NCBI GenBank assembly: GCA_000509225.1
Contig: BAOK01000001.1
Location: forward strand, 1,178,001-1,242,000
DNA length: 64,000 nucleotides
Direction of reading: 5' to 3'
Source of the DNA: Parvibaculaceae bacterium Mf 1.05b.01
GTDB taxonomy: Bacteria > Pseudomonadota > Alphaproteobacteria > Parvibaculales > Parvibaculaceae
The notes beneath the pieces were generated by a model. It was not told the DNA's origin and searched no databases. It worked only from the letters and a program-made list of their open reading frames with translations. The position numbers and the translations under genes are program-made. Positions 53,156 to 63,338 of the stretch are shown piece after piece. Numbering within the stretch: position 1 is the stretch's first letter; each line of letters starts with the position of its first letter.

Positions 53156-54550
53156 CTAGACCTGCAGCGAAGCGCGGTCGGAGGTGTTAACACCGAGAGA
53201 CTTCAGCTTTCGGTGAAGGGCAGATCGCTCCATCCCAATAAAGGCAGCCGTTCTGGAGATATTGCCCCCAAAGCGGCCAATCTGCGCAATCAAATAGTCC
53301 CGCTCAAAAGTCTCACGCGCTTCACGCAGAGGCATCGACATAATGTGCTCCCCGCCTGATCCGTTCATTCCATTTGACGGCATGGTGCTTTCATCTGTTG
53401 GCAGCTTATCGGCGGTGATCGTCGCATTCGGATCCGACGATGTCAGTATCATCAAACGCTCTATATTATTCCTAAGCTGACGCACATTCCCTGGCCAGGA
53501 GTAAGACTGCAGTGCGGCCATGGCATCTTCGCTCACGCGACGCGGCGGCAAACCTGAAGACCTGGAAATCTGCGCGACAAAATGTTCCACGAGCAGCGGA
53601 ATATCATCTCTGCGCTGCTCCAGCGAGGGCACATTTATCGGCACAACATTCAGACGATGGAAGAGATCTTCGCGAAACCGTCCCGCTGAAATTTCTTCAC
53701 GAAGATCTTTGCTTGATGACGATACGACGCGCACATCGACTTTTACTTTATTGTTGCCGCCGACACGTACAAAGGTCTGTTCAACGAGGACGCGCAAAAT
53801 TTTGCTTTGAGTTTCGATCGGCATATCCGCGACTTCATCCAGGAACAGCGTTCCACCGTGAGCCTGTTCAAATACACCGACCTTGCGCGGTCCATCTGTT
53901 CCCTCTTCTGTACCAAAGAGTTCGACCTCCATCCGGTCCGGGGCCATGGTTGCCGCATTGATCGCGAGAAAGGGGCTGTTTGCGCGTCTGGATGATGCAT
54001 GAAGCAAACGAGCGACAACTTCTTTCCCACATCCGGAGGGGCCGCAGATCAAGACACGGCTTCCTGTTGGGGCGACTTTCTCAACGGTTTGCCGGACGAT
54101 ATTCATATTTGGCGATGCGCCTATCAAAGTCGTTTCCTGGCCGACCTTGACGCGCAATTCTGCATTCTCTTTGCGAAGACGATCCGCCTCAATTGCCCGC
54201 CTGATAATCAGGATCAACCGATCAGCCTTGAAGGGCTTTTCAACAAAGTCATAAGCGCCTTTTTTGATAGCCGAGACAGCGGTCTCAATGTTCCCATGAC
54301 CACTGATGATCACAACAGGCAGGTCTGGATATCGCTCTGAAATCACATCCAGCACCTCGAGACCATCCAGGCGACTTCCCTGCAACCAAATATCAAGCAC
54401 CACAAGACTCGGCATGCGTTGTTCCAACGCCTGCAGTACGCCATCACTGTCCGCGGCCACACGCGTATCATACCCCTCGTCAGACAGGATGCCTGAGATC
54501 AGTTCGCGAATATCCGCTTCATCGTCAACAATTAGTATTTCGGAAGCCAT
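53156..54550 (-). CDS. ntrX: response regulator NtrX
   Basis: A 464-residue sigma-54-type response regulator. Receiver domain with phospho-acceptor Asp53 in VVLDIWLQG; AAA+ domain with Walker A CGPSGCGKE and Walker [14 protein letters not shown]-terminal Fis-type helix-turn-helix ISRTAAFIGMERSALHRKLKSLG. The sigma-54-contact motif GAFTGA is missing: the region after ELFGTEEG reads TDGPRKVGVFEQAHGG. NtrX with its sensor NtrY regulates nitrogen, redox and cell-cycle functions. Its ATG shares one base with the ntrY stop. Confidence 0.95.
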   Translation of the reverse strand: MASEILIVDDEADIRELISGILSDEGYDTRVAADSDGVLQALEQRMPSLVVLDIWLQGSRLDGLEVLDVISERYPDLPVVIISGHGNIETAVSAIKKGAYDFVEKPFKADRLILIIRRAIEADRLRKENAELRVKVGQETTLIGASPNMNIVRQTVEKVAPTGSRVLICGPSGCGKEVVARLLHASSRRANSPFLAINAATMAPDRMEVELFGTEEGTDGPRKVGVFEQAHGGTLFLDEVADMPIETQSKILRVLVEQTFVRVGGNNKVKVDVRVVSSSSKDLREEISAGRFREDLFHRLNVVPINVPSLEQRRDDIPLLVEHFVAQISRSSGLPPRRVSEDAMAALQSYSWPGNVRQLRNNIERLMILTSSDPNATITADKLPTDESTMPSNGMNGSGGEHIMSMPLREARETFERDYLIAQIGRFGGNISRTAAFIGMERSALHRKLKSLGVNTSDRASLQV

Positions 54551-56856
54551 CAGCCGCCTCTACCTGTTTCTACTAAACTCAATTGGTCCACTTTTACGGA
54601 CTCTTTGTTCTCATCGTCGGGCGCATCATCTGACTGGTGATTGATACATGGGAACCGAAGCGCCACCCTCGCGCCACTCGCCCATCCCTCTTCTTTCGGT
54701 GCGTCCAAAAGGTCGAGGGTCCCGCCATGGTCTTCCATGATTTTTTTGACGATCGCCAATCCTAGCCCCGTCCCTTTTGTACGCGTTGTCATGTAGGGCT
54801 CGGTCAAGCGCATCCGCCCGGTGTTCGGGAGTCCCCTACCAGTGTCAGTAACCAATATCTCAATGTCGCGCCCATCAGATGTTACGCGGGTTTCAATTCT
54901 TTCGGTGCCGTCCGGCGCCTCTTGCTCTTTGCCCTCAATCGCTTCTGCTGCGTTCTTCAAGATATTGGTAAGAGCCTGGCTAATCAGTCGCGCGTCGCCT
55001 TGAAATCTAATCGGTGCCTCTTGCACAGAGAGTTCATACTCAATTTCGGGCTGTGCCACGCGCTGCAGAAAGACAGCTTGGCGAACTATTTCGCCAAGGT
55101 CAGCGTCTTTCATCACTGCCTCAGGCATCCGCGCAAAGGAGGAGAACTCATCCACCATTCGTCCAATATCGCCCACCTGACGAATGATCGTATCTGTACA
55201 TTGCTGAAACACTTCTGGGTCGTTTGCCACTTCGTCTGCATATTTCCGACGTAGACGCTCAGCTGATAGCTGAATTGGCGTCAGCGGGTTTTTGATTTCG
55301 TGGGCGATGCGCCGCGCAACGTCCGACCAGGCGGCATTGCGCTGAGCGGCAACGAGTTCCGTAATGTCATCGAAGGTCAGAACATATCCTTGAAGGTCGC
55401 CTCCAGATTTCTCACCTGTGACGCGGACATTAAGCGTTCTCTCTCTCCCAGAACGGAGCAAGACCACTTGGTCCCTCGCAGACCCACGCACCTGGCGCAT
55501 CGCGGCAAGAACGACGGAGGACAATTCAGGTGCCGCCTCTGACAAAAGGTGGCCATCAAGCGAAGTTTCATCAAAGCCCAAAAAGTCTCGAGCAGCACGG
55601 TTCGCATGATTAATACGCATGTCAGCGTCGAGGCCGACCACACCTGCGCTAACACCTGCGAGCACCGCTTCAGTAAAGCGGCGACGATCATCAAGCTCAT
55701 AGTTGGCTGTCACCAACTCATTTTGTTGGTTTTCGATTTGGCTGGTCATGCGATTGAACGCCCGGCCCAGCGTTTCAATCTCATCATCATTGTTGCCGAT
55801 ATCGACCCGTGTTGAAAGGTCGCCACCACTGACACGTTCGGCAGCACTCACGAGGCTTCCGATCGGCGAGACGATCCGGTTTGCAGCCCATAGGCCTAAC
55901 CAAATAGCCGCAAGCAAGACAACGAGCGCCAAAGTCACATAAATCAGAGCGAAGGTAACCTGAACAGAGCTCAGGCCACCTTCGAGCGTTTCATACTCAG
56001 TCACCGCCGCTTGTGTAAGTGCAAGGTGATCGAGTACACGCGCATCAACAAACCGCGCAACGTAGAGATAGGTGTTGTCAAACGCCGGCAGCTTTACGAG
56101 CGCTCGAATTTGATCGCCATCGTTCGCCGTATAGAGCACGACCAGCCCTTCATCGGCCTTATCAAACTGATCGGCGCCGGGAATGCCCATGGATGGCGCA
56201 ACGGCAGCAGTCGCGCGCAACACCGTCTTGCCTTCGCGGTCAACTAGGTAGGCTGCAGGGAGCGACCGAAGTGCGGCCTGGGTCGCCAGGAGCTGCTGCC
56301 CCCGTTGATAGTTTGACGTGAGGTATGGTGCGGCCCGGTTAAGATCGTTTGCCATGGCCAGTACATCCAGCCGCAAAACCTGATGGTGCTCGTCAAGATA
56401 GGCTTCCGCAACTTGCAGGGCATTGTCGATGATGGCGCGGGTGCGTTCGCTGAACCAGGTATCAAGACCTCTGTCCAGTGTAACGACGGCGAAGACCGCG
56501 ACCGTAATTGCGGGCAAAATAGCGATGAGAGAAAACATCATTACCAGACGGGCGTGTAGTTTCGCCCCTGCGATGCCGCTCTGACGCTCCATCACCAGGC
56601 GGATGACCCGCCACCCGATGAGACCCGCAAGCACAAGCGCAACGAGGAAATTGGCAAGCAAAAGGGCCGTCACAACACCTTTTGTTGTCGGCGCAAACGG
56701 CGTGAGCCCCGTCAAGGTCATATAGGTGAAGGTGCCCAGGAATACCGCCACGACAACAAGGCCGATAGGCAAAGTTGTGCCCAGCCGAAAGCGTCTGCCC
56801 AGATCGGACTTCCGCACCCAGCCGGACCAAGCCGTCATATAGTCGATTGTCGCCAT
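54550..56856 (-). CDS. ntrY: sensor histidine kinase NtrY
   Basis: A 768-residue membrane sensor. Several membrane segments flank an extracytoplasmic region (about 25-330), followed by HAMP (RIVSPIGSLVSAAERVSGGDLSTRVDI), PAS, HisKA with the phospho-accepting His in [21 protein letters not shown], and an HATPase with GTGLGLAIVKKIMEDHGG. It phosphorylates NtrX. I start at 56856; a TTG 42 bases upstream is possible. The 172-base gap behind ntrC suggests its own promoter. Confidence 0.94.
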   Translation of the reverse strand: MATIDYMTAWSGWVRKSDLGRRFRLGTTLPIGLVVVAVFLGTFTYMTLTGLTPFAPTTKGVVTALLLANFLVALVLAGLIGWRVIRLVMERQSGIAGAKLHARLVMMFSLIAILPAITVAVFAVVTLDRGLDTWFSERTRAIIDNALQVAEAYLDEHHQVLRLDVLAMANDLNRAAPYLTSNYQRGQQLLATQAALRSLPAAYLVDREGKTVLRATAAVAPSMGIPGADQFDKADEGLVVLYTANDGDQIRALVKLPAFDNTYLYVARFVDARVLDHLALTQAAVTEYETLEGGLSSVQVTFALIYVTLALVVLLAAIWLGLWAANRIVSPIGSLVSAAERVSGGDLSTRVDIGNNDDEIETLGRAFNRMTSQIENQQNELVTANYELDDRRRFTEAVLAGVSAGVVGLDADMRINHANRAARDFLGFDETSLDGHLLSEAAPELSSVVLAAMRQVRGSARDQVVLLRSGRERTLNVRVTGEKSGGDLQGYVLTFDDITELVAAQRNAAWSDVARRIAHEIKNPLTPIQLSAERLRRKYADEVANDPEVFQQCTDTIIRQVGDIGRMVDEFSSFARMPEAVMKDADLGEIVRQAVFLQRVAQPEIEYELSVQEAPIRFQGDARLISQALTNILKNAAEAIEGKEQEAPDGTERIETRVTSDGRDIEILVTDTGRGLPNTGRMRLTEPYMTTRTKGTGLGLAIVKKIMEDHGGTLDLLDAPKEEGWASGARVALRFPCINHQSDDAPDDENKESVKVDQLSLVETGRGG

Positions 56857-57028
56857 TGAGGCTTCGAACCATTCTGAACTGTTGCCGCTCTGCCCCAAGC
56901 AGGGTCAGAACCTGTGTCGCGAAGGTCACGGACCACCGACGACCGGCGCATTCTGGCGCTTGTTGCGCGCTCTTTCAACAACAATGTTGCAGGATTACAT
57001 CAGTTTGCAGAACTGGTTGCGATGGAGG

Positions 57029-58471
57029 TTAACGGGGCATTCGCACGACCTGAACATCCAGTTCGCGTATCTTCTTCCGAAGTGTGTTGCGATTAATGCC
57101 GAGAAGCTGAGCGGCCTTAATCTGGTTGCCCCTGGTCGCTGCCAAGCTGATCGTGAATAGCGGTTTCTCAATATCCTTGAGAACTCTCTCATAGAGGCCT
57201 TCTGGTGGCAGCTGGTCGCCATGCGACGCGAATTCGCGACTGAGCGCGCGTTCCACCATCTCCATCAAACCCTCATCCACCGCCGCAGGTTCGGATACCT
57301 GACCGAAAGCGGGTTCGGTCAACTCAGTCTGCAGAACAGAAAGCCCAATCGTGTCTTCCGTGTATAGAGCCGCCAGGCGGCGAACGAGGTTTTCAAGTTC
57401 GCGCACATTTCCGGGCCAGCGATAACGCTTCAAAAAATCCATGCCGTCGGTATCAACCGTCTTGGGCGGCAACCCTTCTTCCTGTGCCAAGGTAAGGAAG
57501 TGCCTCACAAGGTCAGGGATATCTTCGGTACGCTCGCGTAATGGTGGGAGCCTGATGGGAACAACGTTCAACCGGTAAAACAGATCCTCACGAAACAGTC
57601 CCTGATTAATGAGTTGCCTCAAATCGCGGTTGGTCGCAGCAACGATGCGAACATCGGTTTTGATGGGTGTTCGGCCACCGACTGTCGTGTACTCGCCTTC
57701 TTGAAGCACGCGCAAAAGTCGGGTTTGGGCTTCCATTGGCATATCGCCAATTTCATCGAGGAAGAGTGTACCACCTTCTGCTTGCTGGAAACGCCCAGTG
57801 CTTCTCTGGCTGGCGCCGGTAAAAGCCCCTTTCTCATGACCAAAGAGCTCGCTTTCGATCAATTCACGGGGAATTGCCGCCATGTTGATGGCCACAAATG
57901 GGCCGTGGCGGCGTTTTCCATAGTCATGCAGTGCCTTTGCCACCAGCTCCTTGCCAGTTCCACTTTCGCCTGAGACCATCACGGAGAGATCGGTCTGCAT
58001 CAGGCGCGCAAGCACCCGGTAGATTTCCTGCATGGCAGGAGACCGGCCTATCAGCGGGATTTTGTCTTCGTCATCCGGCTGGGCCGTCGGCACAGCGCTC
58101 ACGCCAGGTGTCGACAGGGCTCGTTCGGCAACGGCCACCACTTCATTCAGATCAAATGGTTTTGGAAGATACTCGTAAGCCCCGCGTTCAGCAGCGGTGA
58201 TTGCTGTCATCAACGTATTCTGGGCGCTCATTACAATGACGGGCAAATCCGGCCGTACCTTCTTGATCCGCGGCAGGAGATCAAACCCGTTTTCGTCTGG
58301 CATGACCACATCCGTAAAAACCAGGTCGCCCTCACCCTGGTTTGCCCAGCGCCAAAGCGTCGCTGCATTGGATGTTGTTCGCACGTCGTACCCCACCCGA
58401 CCAAGGGCCTGGCTCAAGACAGTTCGGATAGCGGCGTCATCATCTGCAATAAGAATTGTTCCAGACGGCAT
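57029..58471 (-). CDS. ntrC: nitrogen regulation response regulator NtrC
   Basis: A 480-residue sigma-54-dependent activator of nitrogen assimilation genes. Receiver with Asp54 in [15 protein letters not shown]+ domain with GESGTGKE, an intact GAFTGA in [14 protein letters not shown], and [13 protein letters not shown]-terminal Fis-type helix-turn-helix ([22 protein letters not shown]). It starts three bases after ntrB. Confidence 0.97.
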   Translation of the reverse strand: MPSGTILIADDDAAIRTVLSQALGRVGYDVRTTSNAATLWRWANQGEGDLVFTDVVMPDENGFDLLPRIKKVRPDLPVIVMSAQNTLMTAITAAERGAYEYLPKPFDLNEVVAVAERALSTPGVSAVPTAQPDDEDKIPLIGRSPAMQEIYRVLARLMQTDLSVMVSGESGTGKELVAKALHDYGKRRHGPFVAINMAAIPRELIESELFGHEKGAFTGASQRSTGRFQQAEGGTLFLDEIGDMPMEAQTRLLRVLQEGEYTTVGGRTPIKTDVRIVAATNRDLRQLINQGLFREDLFYRLNVVPIRLPPLRERTEDIPDLVRHFLTLAQEEGLPPKTVDTDGMDFLKRYRWPGNVRELENLVRRLAALYTEDTIGLSVLQTELTEPAFGQVSEPAAVDEGLMEMVERALSREFASHGDQLPPEGLYERVLKDIEKPLFTISLAATRGNQIKAAQLLGINRNTLRKKIRELDVQVVRMPR

Positions 58472-58474
58472 AGG

Positions 58475-59602
58475 CTAGTTATCCCTTAGTTGGGTTGCAT
58501 CATCTACTGAGTGCATCGGCAGCAACACACGGAAAATGGTACGCCTTGGTTGGCTGTCGCACTCAATGATGCCGCCATGATCCCCGATAATTTTTGCAAC
58601 GAGCGCCAGACCCAGTCCGGTTCCTGACGCTTTCGTTGTGACGAAAGGGTCGAACAGATAGGGCAGTAAATCGTCAGGAACTCCCGGCCCGTTATCGATA
58701 ATGCAGATCTCAATCGGAAGACCGACGCGCTCCTGACTACCTGGAACAGAGAGACGAACTCCCGGCCGAAAGGCAGTCGTCAACGTGATCTCACCCTCGG
58801 GTTTGTCAATCGCTTCTGCAGCGTTCTTCACCAGATTCAAGAACACCTGGATGAGCTGATCCTGATCGCCTGGAACCGGTGGCAGCGACGGATCATATTC
58901 TTCGGTAATCTTAATGGAGCTGGCAAAGCCATTGGTCGCCAGCTGCTTTACCCGGCCCAACACAACGTGAATGTTTGTGGGTACGCGTGGTATCGGTCTT
59001 TCGTCAGAAAAGACTTCCATGCGATCAACCAACCCACAGATACGATCCGTTTCGTCACATATCAGACGTGTCAGCGCACGATCATCTTCGCTGGCCGCTT
59101 GTTCGAGCAATTGCGCAGCGCCGCGAATGCCCGAGAGTGGGTTCTTAATTTCATGAGCCAGGACACCGGCCATGCCGGCAACTGACCGCGCGGCCCCTCT
59201 GTGAGTCAGCTGGCGGTCCATCTTGTGAGCCATGGTGCGCTCTTGCAGAATGACCAGCACCGTCCCTGGCGCATCAACGATCGGCGACACCTGAATGTCG
59301 ACAGACCGCTCACCAAAACGAGGGGACGCCAGCTCCACGCCATACTCGTTAACAGATGCCTTATTCTCCATGACCTGGCCAATCAAGGACAGTAGAGGGC
59401 TTCCAAAAGAAACAAATTCGGACAGCGGATACCGGGTGAGCACTGCACGGCTCGCGTCAAAAAACTGCTCAGCTGCGTCATTCACAAAATTGGCCTGCAG
59501 ATTGTCACCAACTGAAATCACCGGATGTGGCATGGCATTCAGCAACTGAGCAGCGTCCGGCGAAACGCCACCGCCATTTGCGTTCAATTCATGAACACTC
59601 AT
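58475..59602 (-). CDS. ntrB: nitrogen regulation sensor kinase NtrB
   Basis: A 375-residue cytosolic histidine kinase/phosphatase. A PAS domain (about 18-125) precedes HisKA with His150 in [21 protein letters not shown], then an HATPase with N-box [13 protein letters not shown] and [21 protein letters not shown] controls its activity on NtrC in relatives. It overlaps dusB (nifR3) by four bases, as in the classical nifR3-ntrB-ntrC operon. Confidence 0.96.
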   Translation of the reverse strand: MSVHELNANGGGVSPDAAQLLNAMPHPVISVGDNLQANFVNDAAEQFFDASRAVLTRYPLSEFVSFGSPLLSLIGQVMENKASVNEYGVELASPRFGERSVDIQVSPIVDAPGTVLVILQERTMAHKMDRQLTHRGAARSVAGMAGVLAHEIKNPLSGIRGAAQLLEQAASEDDRALTRLICDETDRICGLVDRMEVFSDERPIPRVPTNIHVVLGRVKQLATNGFASSIKITEEYDPSLPPVPGDQDQLIQVFLNLVKNAAEAIDKPEGEITLTTAFRPGVRLSVPGSQERVGLPIEICIIDNGPGVPDDLLPYLFDPFVTTKASGTGLGLALVAKIIGDHGGIIECDSQPRRTIFRVLLPMHSVDDATQLRDN

Positions 59603-60600
59603 GCCGCTATCCTTTCGGCTTCATGTGCGAAAAACTGCTCAAGACCTTTCAAGACAAAGGTCGGGTCGTCGCTTGGGAGAATCTGCGCCTTAAGCGAGGC
59701 GACATCGCTTTGCCAATCCGTTGCGACAGCGTCCAAATACCAGCCCAGATGTTTTCGAATGATCCGACTTCCCAGCCGTTCGCCATAAAGCTCCAACGCA
59801 TCCAAATAGTGGGATCTGACAATCTCCCACCTGCTTTCAGCATCGGGTGCTTGCGTCACATCCCGGTTCGACAAGACATCATCAATCTGCTGAAGGAGCC
59901 AGGGTCGGCCATTGGCACCGCGACCAATCATGACACCATCGGCCCCAGATGCATTCAGACAGGCTTTTGCATCCTCAATTGAGAGCACATCACCATTGGC
60001 GATCACGGGGATGTCGACAGCCTCTACAACTGGACGAATTGCTCCCCAATCGGCCTGTCCCTTGTAAAACTGACACCGAGTGCGCCCATGAACTGTCACA
60101 AGTTTGATACCTGCAGCTTCTGCCCGGGAGGCAAGTTCAGCCGCATTAAGTGAATTGTGATCCCAGCCAAGGCGCATCTTGAGAGTGACCGGCAGCGCTG
60201 TTGCTTCAACAGTCGCTTCTATGAGCGTCAGTGCATGATCGAGATCCCGCATAAGCGCAGAGCCTGACAATCCAGATGTCACCTGGCGCGCGGGACAGCC
60301 CATATTGATATCAATGACATCGGCCCCAGCCTGCTCCGCAAGCATGGCCCCCTCCGCCATCCAACGAGGCTCACGCCCAGCGAGCTGGATCACCAGCGGA
60401 TTGAGGACCCCGCTTCCTGCTGCACGGCGTACGACATCCGGTCTGGCGCGTGCCAGCTCCTCACTCGCAACCATTTCAGAAACGAGAACCGCTGATGAGG
60501 TCTTCGAGACAGCCACACGGTATGGCAGATCCGTTACGCCAGACATTGGAGCCAGAAAGACCCGACTCGGGTAAGTATGCGCCCCGACAGAGATGGTCAT
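59599..60600 (-). CDS. dusB: tRNA-dihydrouridine synthase DusB (NifR3)
   Basis: A 333-residue FMN enzyme that reduces uridine in the D-loop of tRNA. Key segments: [35 protein letters not shown] with the catalytic Cys, [29 protein letters not shown] and [13 protein letters not shown]. It is the first gene of the dusB-ntrB-ntrC operon, divergent from ispDF over 146 bases; a possible promoter TTGCGC-N17-TACTAA lies in that gap. Confidence 0.96.
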   Translation of the reverse strand: MTISVGAHTYPSRVFLAPMSGVTDLPYRVAVSKTSSAVLVSEMVASEELARARPDVVRRAAGSGVLNPLVIQLAGREPRWMAEGAMLAEQAGADVIDINMGCPARQVTSGLSGSALMRDLDHALTLIEATVEATALPVTLKMRLGWDHNSLNAAELASRAEAAGIKLVTVHGRTRCQFYKGQADWGAIRPVVEAVDIPVIANGDVLSIEDAKACLNASGADGVMIGRGANGRPWLLQQIDDVLSNRDVTQAPDAESRWEIVRSHYLDALELYGERLGSRIIRKHLGWYLDAVATDWQSDVASLKAQILPSDDPTFVLKGLEQFFAHEAERIAA

Positions 60601-60746
60601 TATTTAGGCATATCTCATGTTGCTTATTTCTTGAGCAATTAGTACCTACTCCATCGCTCTAGCGCAATGTCTAAGTCGCAAAAACCTGAAAAAACAAAGG
60701 AAAACCCATACTTGCCAAGCCCGCAGTTAGGTGCGAAACGAAGAAT

Positions 60747-61913
60747 ATGCGTGTTGTTGCCCTTATTGTCGCCGCAGGTCGTGGGACCAGAGCAGGCGAA
60801 GGCTTGCCCAAGCAATACCGGTCTGTGGGCGGTGTGCCCATCCTTGCGCGTACACTCAGCGCCTTTAGTAGCCATCCAGGCATCGAGAGTGTCCTTGCGG
60901 TCATCCATCCCGATGATCGGGCGCATTACGACAGATGTACTGAGGATCTACCGAAGCTGCTGCCGCCCGTTGCAGGAAGCGCAACCCGGCAAGCGTCGGT
61001 GCTTGCCGGACTGGAGGCGTTAGCTGACGTCGACCCTAGCCATGTACTGATCCACGATGGCGCCCGCCCCTTTGCGGCGCCAGAAGAGATTGACCAGGTC
61101 GTCTTGGGTCTCAAGCATCATGACGGCGTACTGCCCAGCCTGGCGGTGACCGACACTCTTCGCATACAGGTGGACGGTGTGGCTGGCGAAACGGTTGATC
61201 GATCCAAGCTCGTCCGCGCGCAGACCCCGCAAGGCTTTGCATATAATGCCATTCTGGATGCGCACCGGGCCCATCAATCCGAGGAATTTACAGACGATGT
61301 CGCGCTTGCATTGAAAGCAGGCATTCAAACTCAGCTTGTGAACGGATCAGAGGATAATTTCAAAGTGACAACGCCGGAAGATTTCGACAGAGCGGAGCGT
61401 TTCTTGAGTGCCTCTAGCGAAACACGGTCAGGGTCCGGATATGACGTGCATCGTTTCACCGACGGCACCCACGTCACTTTGTGCGGCGTGTCCCTCCCCC
61501 ATACACATAGTCTCTTGGGTCATTCTGACGCCGACGTTGGACTGCATGCGATCACCGACGCTTTGCTCGGTGCAATCGGCGCCGGTGACATTGGCGATCA
61601 CTTTCCGCCCTCTGACCCGCAGTGGAAGGGCGCGCCTTCGAGGGTATTCCTCGCGCATGCAGCCAGTTTATTGGCCGAGCAAAACGGACGAGTTTCAAAT
61701 GTGGATGTCACGCTTATTTGCGAAGCCCCTAAGATCGGTCCTCATAGAGAGGCGATGCGTACTGCAATCGCAGAGATCGTTGGTGTCTCTGCAGATCGGG
61801 TGAGCGTTAAAGCGACAACAACTGAAGGTCTCGGCTTCACCGGCCGTGGCGAAGGCATCGCCGCTCAAGCGCTTGTCACCGTTACACTTCCCAGATCGGC
61901 GGGCACGGAATGA
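60747..61913 (+). CDS. ispDF: bifunctional IspD/IspF isoprenoid enzyme
   Basis: A 388-residue fusion that performs steps 3 and 5 of the MEP pathway. Residues 1 to about 225 are IspD (CTP-binding [21 protein letters not shown], later [11 protein letters not shown] and [10 protein letters not shown]). From about 230 it is IspF ([11 protein letters not shown] metal site, [54 protein letters not shown]). Fusions of this type are known in alpha- and epsilonproteobacteria. It overlaps pgpA by four bases. Confidence 0.97.
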   Translation: MRVVALIVAAGRGTRAGEGLPKQYRSVGGVPILARTLSAFSSHPGIESVLAVIHPDDRAHYDRCTEDLPKLLPPVAGSATRQASVLAGLEALADVDPSHVLIHDGARPFAAPEEIDQVVLGLKHHDGVLPSLAVTDTLRIQVDGVAGETVDRSKLVRAQTPQGFAYNAILDAHRAHQSEEFTDDVALALKAGIQTQLVNGSEDNFKVTTPEDFDRAERFLSASSETRSGSGYDVHRFTDGTHVTLCGVSLPHTHSLLGHSDADVGLHAITDALLGAIGAGDIGDHFPPSDPQWKGAPSRVFLAHAASLLAEQNGRVSNVDVTLICEAPKIGPHREAMRTAIAEIVGVSADRVSVKATTTEGLGFTGRGEGIAAQALVTVTLPRSAGTE

Positions 61914-62374
61914 CCCGACTTGCAGAGCTGGTTGCAACATGGTTTGGATCTGGCTACCTGCCCAAAGCACCGGGCACCTGGGGTTCGCTCGCGGCACTCC
62001 CTTTCGCATGGGTGATCCTAAGTTTCTTTCCAGGCCCCTATTTCCTTCTTGCTGCAAGTGCCGTCTTGCTGCTCGTTGGTGTGTGGGCGTCAGCGCTGCA
62101 CAGCAAAACTCTGGGGACCCATGACGCTGGTGAGATCGTCGTCGACGAAGTGGTCGGCCAGTGGATCGTTCTCGCCGTTGCGCCCTTTTCTCTTTTGGGC
62201 TGGCTTGTTGCCTTTGTCCTTTTTCGCCTTTTTGATGTGCTCAAGCCCTGGCCGATCAGCTGGATCGACAAGCGCGTATCAGGTGGTTGGGGTATCATGT
62301 TGGATGACGTTGTAGCCGGGCTCTTCGGCGCGCTGGCTATTTCATTGATCGTTTTCCTCGTTGGAGATTTTTGA
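61910..62374 (+). CDS. pgpA: phosphatidylglycerophosphatase A
   Basis: A 154-residue membrane phosphatase that makes phosphatidylglycerol. The family signature runs from [25 protein letters not shown] through the acidic motif [15 protein letters not shown], and ends [35 protein letters not shown]. Four membrane segments are expected. Its stop codon abuts the ATG of the CinA-like gene, so translation is coupled. Confidence 0.95.
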   Translation: MTRLAELVATWFGSGYLPKAPGTWGSLAALPFAWVILSFFPGPYFLLAASAVLLLVGVWASALHSKTLGTHDAGEIVVDEVVGQWIVLAVAPFSLLGWLVAFVLFRLFDVLKPWPISWIDKRVSGGWGIMLDDVVAGLFGALAISLIVFLVGDF

Positions 62375-62875
62375 ATGTCTTTGTTTCCTCGCCCGATTCT
62401 CCAACTCGCGGAACTCGTACTGGCTGATGCCAGCGAAAAGTCCTTGAAGATTGTCACGGCTGAAAGCTGCACAGGTGGTCTGGTCGCAAGCTGCCTTACC
62501 GAGGTTGCGGGCTCGTCCGCGGTCGTGGAACGAGGCTTTGTGACCTATTCCAATGAAGCTAAACGGGACATGCTGGGTGTGCCAGGTGACATGATCGCGG
62601 ACCATGGTGCGGTCAGCGAACCGGTCGCACGGGCCATGGCTGAGGGCGCGCTGGAAGACTCGCGCGGGCATGTCAGCGTCTCCATCACAGGCATTGCCGG
62701 CCCTGGCGGCGGCACCGCCTTAAAGCCGGTGGGTCTTGTTCATATGGCCGCCGCGCGCCTGCGCCATAGCATCATTCACGAGGTTTATCGGTTCGGAAAT
62801 GTGGGACGGGATGAAGTGCGGATACAGGCAGTGCAGGCTGCTCTGGAGCTGCTTCGTCGACAGATTGACCGCTGA
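62375..62875 (+). CDS. CinA-family nicotinamide-nucleotide amidohydrolase
   Basis: A 166-residue stand-alone CinA C-terminal domain (PncC/YgaD type), which deamidates nicotinamide mononucleotide in NAD salvage. The catalytic Ser and neighbours are in VTAESCTGGLVASCL, followed by VVERGFVTYSNEAKRDMLGV and SVSITGIAGPGGGTALKPVGLVHMA. It lacks the N-terminal MoaB-like half, as usual for this subgroup. Convergent with ratA, three bases apart. Confidence 0.94.
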   Translation: MSLFPRPILQLAELVLADASEKSLKIVTAESCTGGLVASCLTEVAGSSAVVERGFVTYSNEAKRDMLGVPGDMIADHGAVSEPVARAMAEGALEDSRGHVSVSITGIAGPGGGTALKPVGLVHMAAARLRHSIIHEVYRFGNVGRDEVRIQAVQAALELLRRQIDR

Positions 62876-62878
62876 GAC

Positions 62879-63334
62879 CTATCCCTCTGGATCTGCGTAG
62901 AGCTCATCTGCTCGATCAAAAAATGCGGTGACAATTTTGTGCACGGCTTTATCGAACATGCCGGTAATCATCTTTTCCATCATTCGGCTTCGAAACTCAA
63001 AGTCGACCGCGAAATCGACCTCAGTTCCCTCTGCGGTCGGTTCAAAGCGCCAGTGATTGTCGAGATGTTTGAAGGGGCCGTTGACATACTCCACGTCAAT
63101 TGTTCGGTGTTCCGGATTTAGTGTTACGCTGCTTCGAAACGTCTCGCGGAACATTTTGTAGGAGATCAGGACATCCGCGATGATGACCTGATTTTCGCCG
63201 GCATTGCCCCGGCTGCGGACGCGCACGCCGGTTACCCACGGCAAAAACTGCGGATAGCTTTCAATATCCGAGACAAGTTCATAGAGCTTCTGCGGTGGAT
63301 GCGCGACGAGACGACGTTCTTTATGTGCGGGCAA
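62879..63334 (-). CDS. ratA: RatA/COQ10-type START-domain protein
   Basis: A 151-residue polyketide cyclase/START-fold protein of the RatA/COQ10 family. In Escherichia coli RatA blocks 70S assembly; in alphaproteobacteria and mitochondria the relatives bind coenzyme Q. Seen: KLYELVSDIESYPQFLPWVTGVRV, SYKMFRETFRSSVTLNPEHRTIDVEYVNGPFKHLDNHWRF, and DFEFRSRMMEKMITGMFDKAV. I use the TTG at 63334 that starts LPAHKERRLVAHP, since upstream frame overlaps lipA; it is five bases after the lipA stop. Confidence 0.88.
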   Translation of the reverse strand: MPAHKERRLVAHPPQKLYELVSDIESYPQFLPWVTGVRVRSRGNAGENQVIIADVLISYKMFRETFRSSVTLNPEHRTIDVEYVNGPFKHLDNHWRFEPTAEGTEVDFAVDFEFRSRMMEKMITGMFDKAVHKIVTAFFDRADELYADPEG

Positions 63335-63338
63335 GGAG

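Noticed and set aside
56857-57028. Sigma-54 promoter between ntrC and ntrY
   Set aside because: No TGGCAC-N5-TTGC match was found in this gap or in the other upstream regions examined.
60747-61913. Possible frameshift or erroneous fusion of ispD and ispF
   Set aside because: IspDF fusions are well known in alphaproteobacteria and both halves have intact motifs in one frame.
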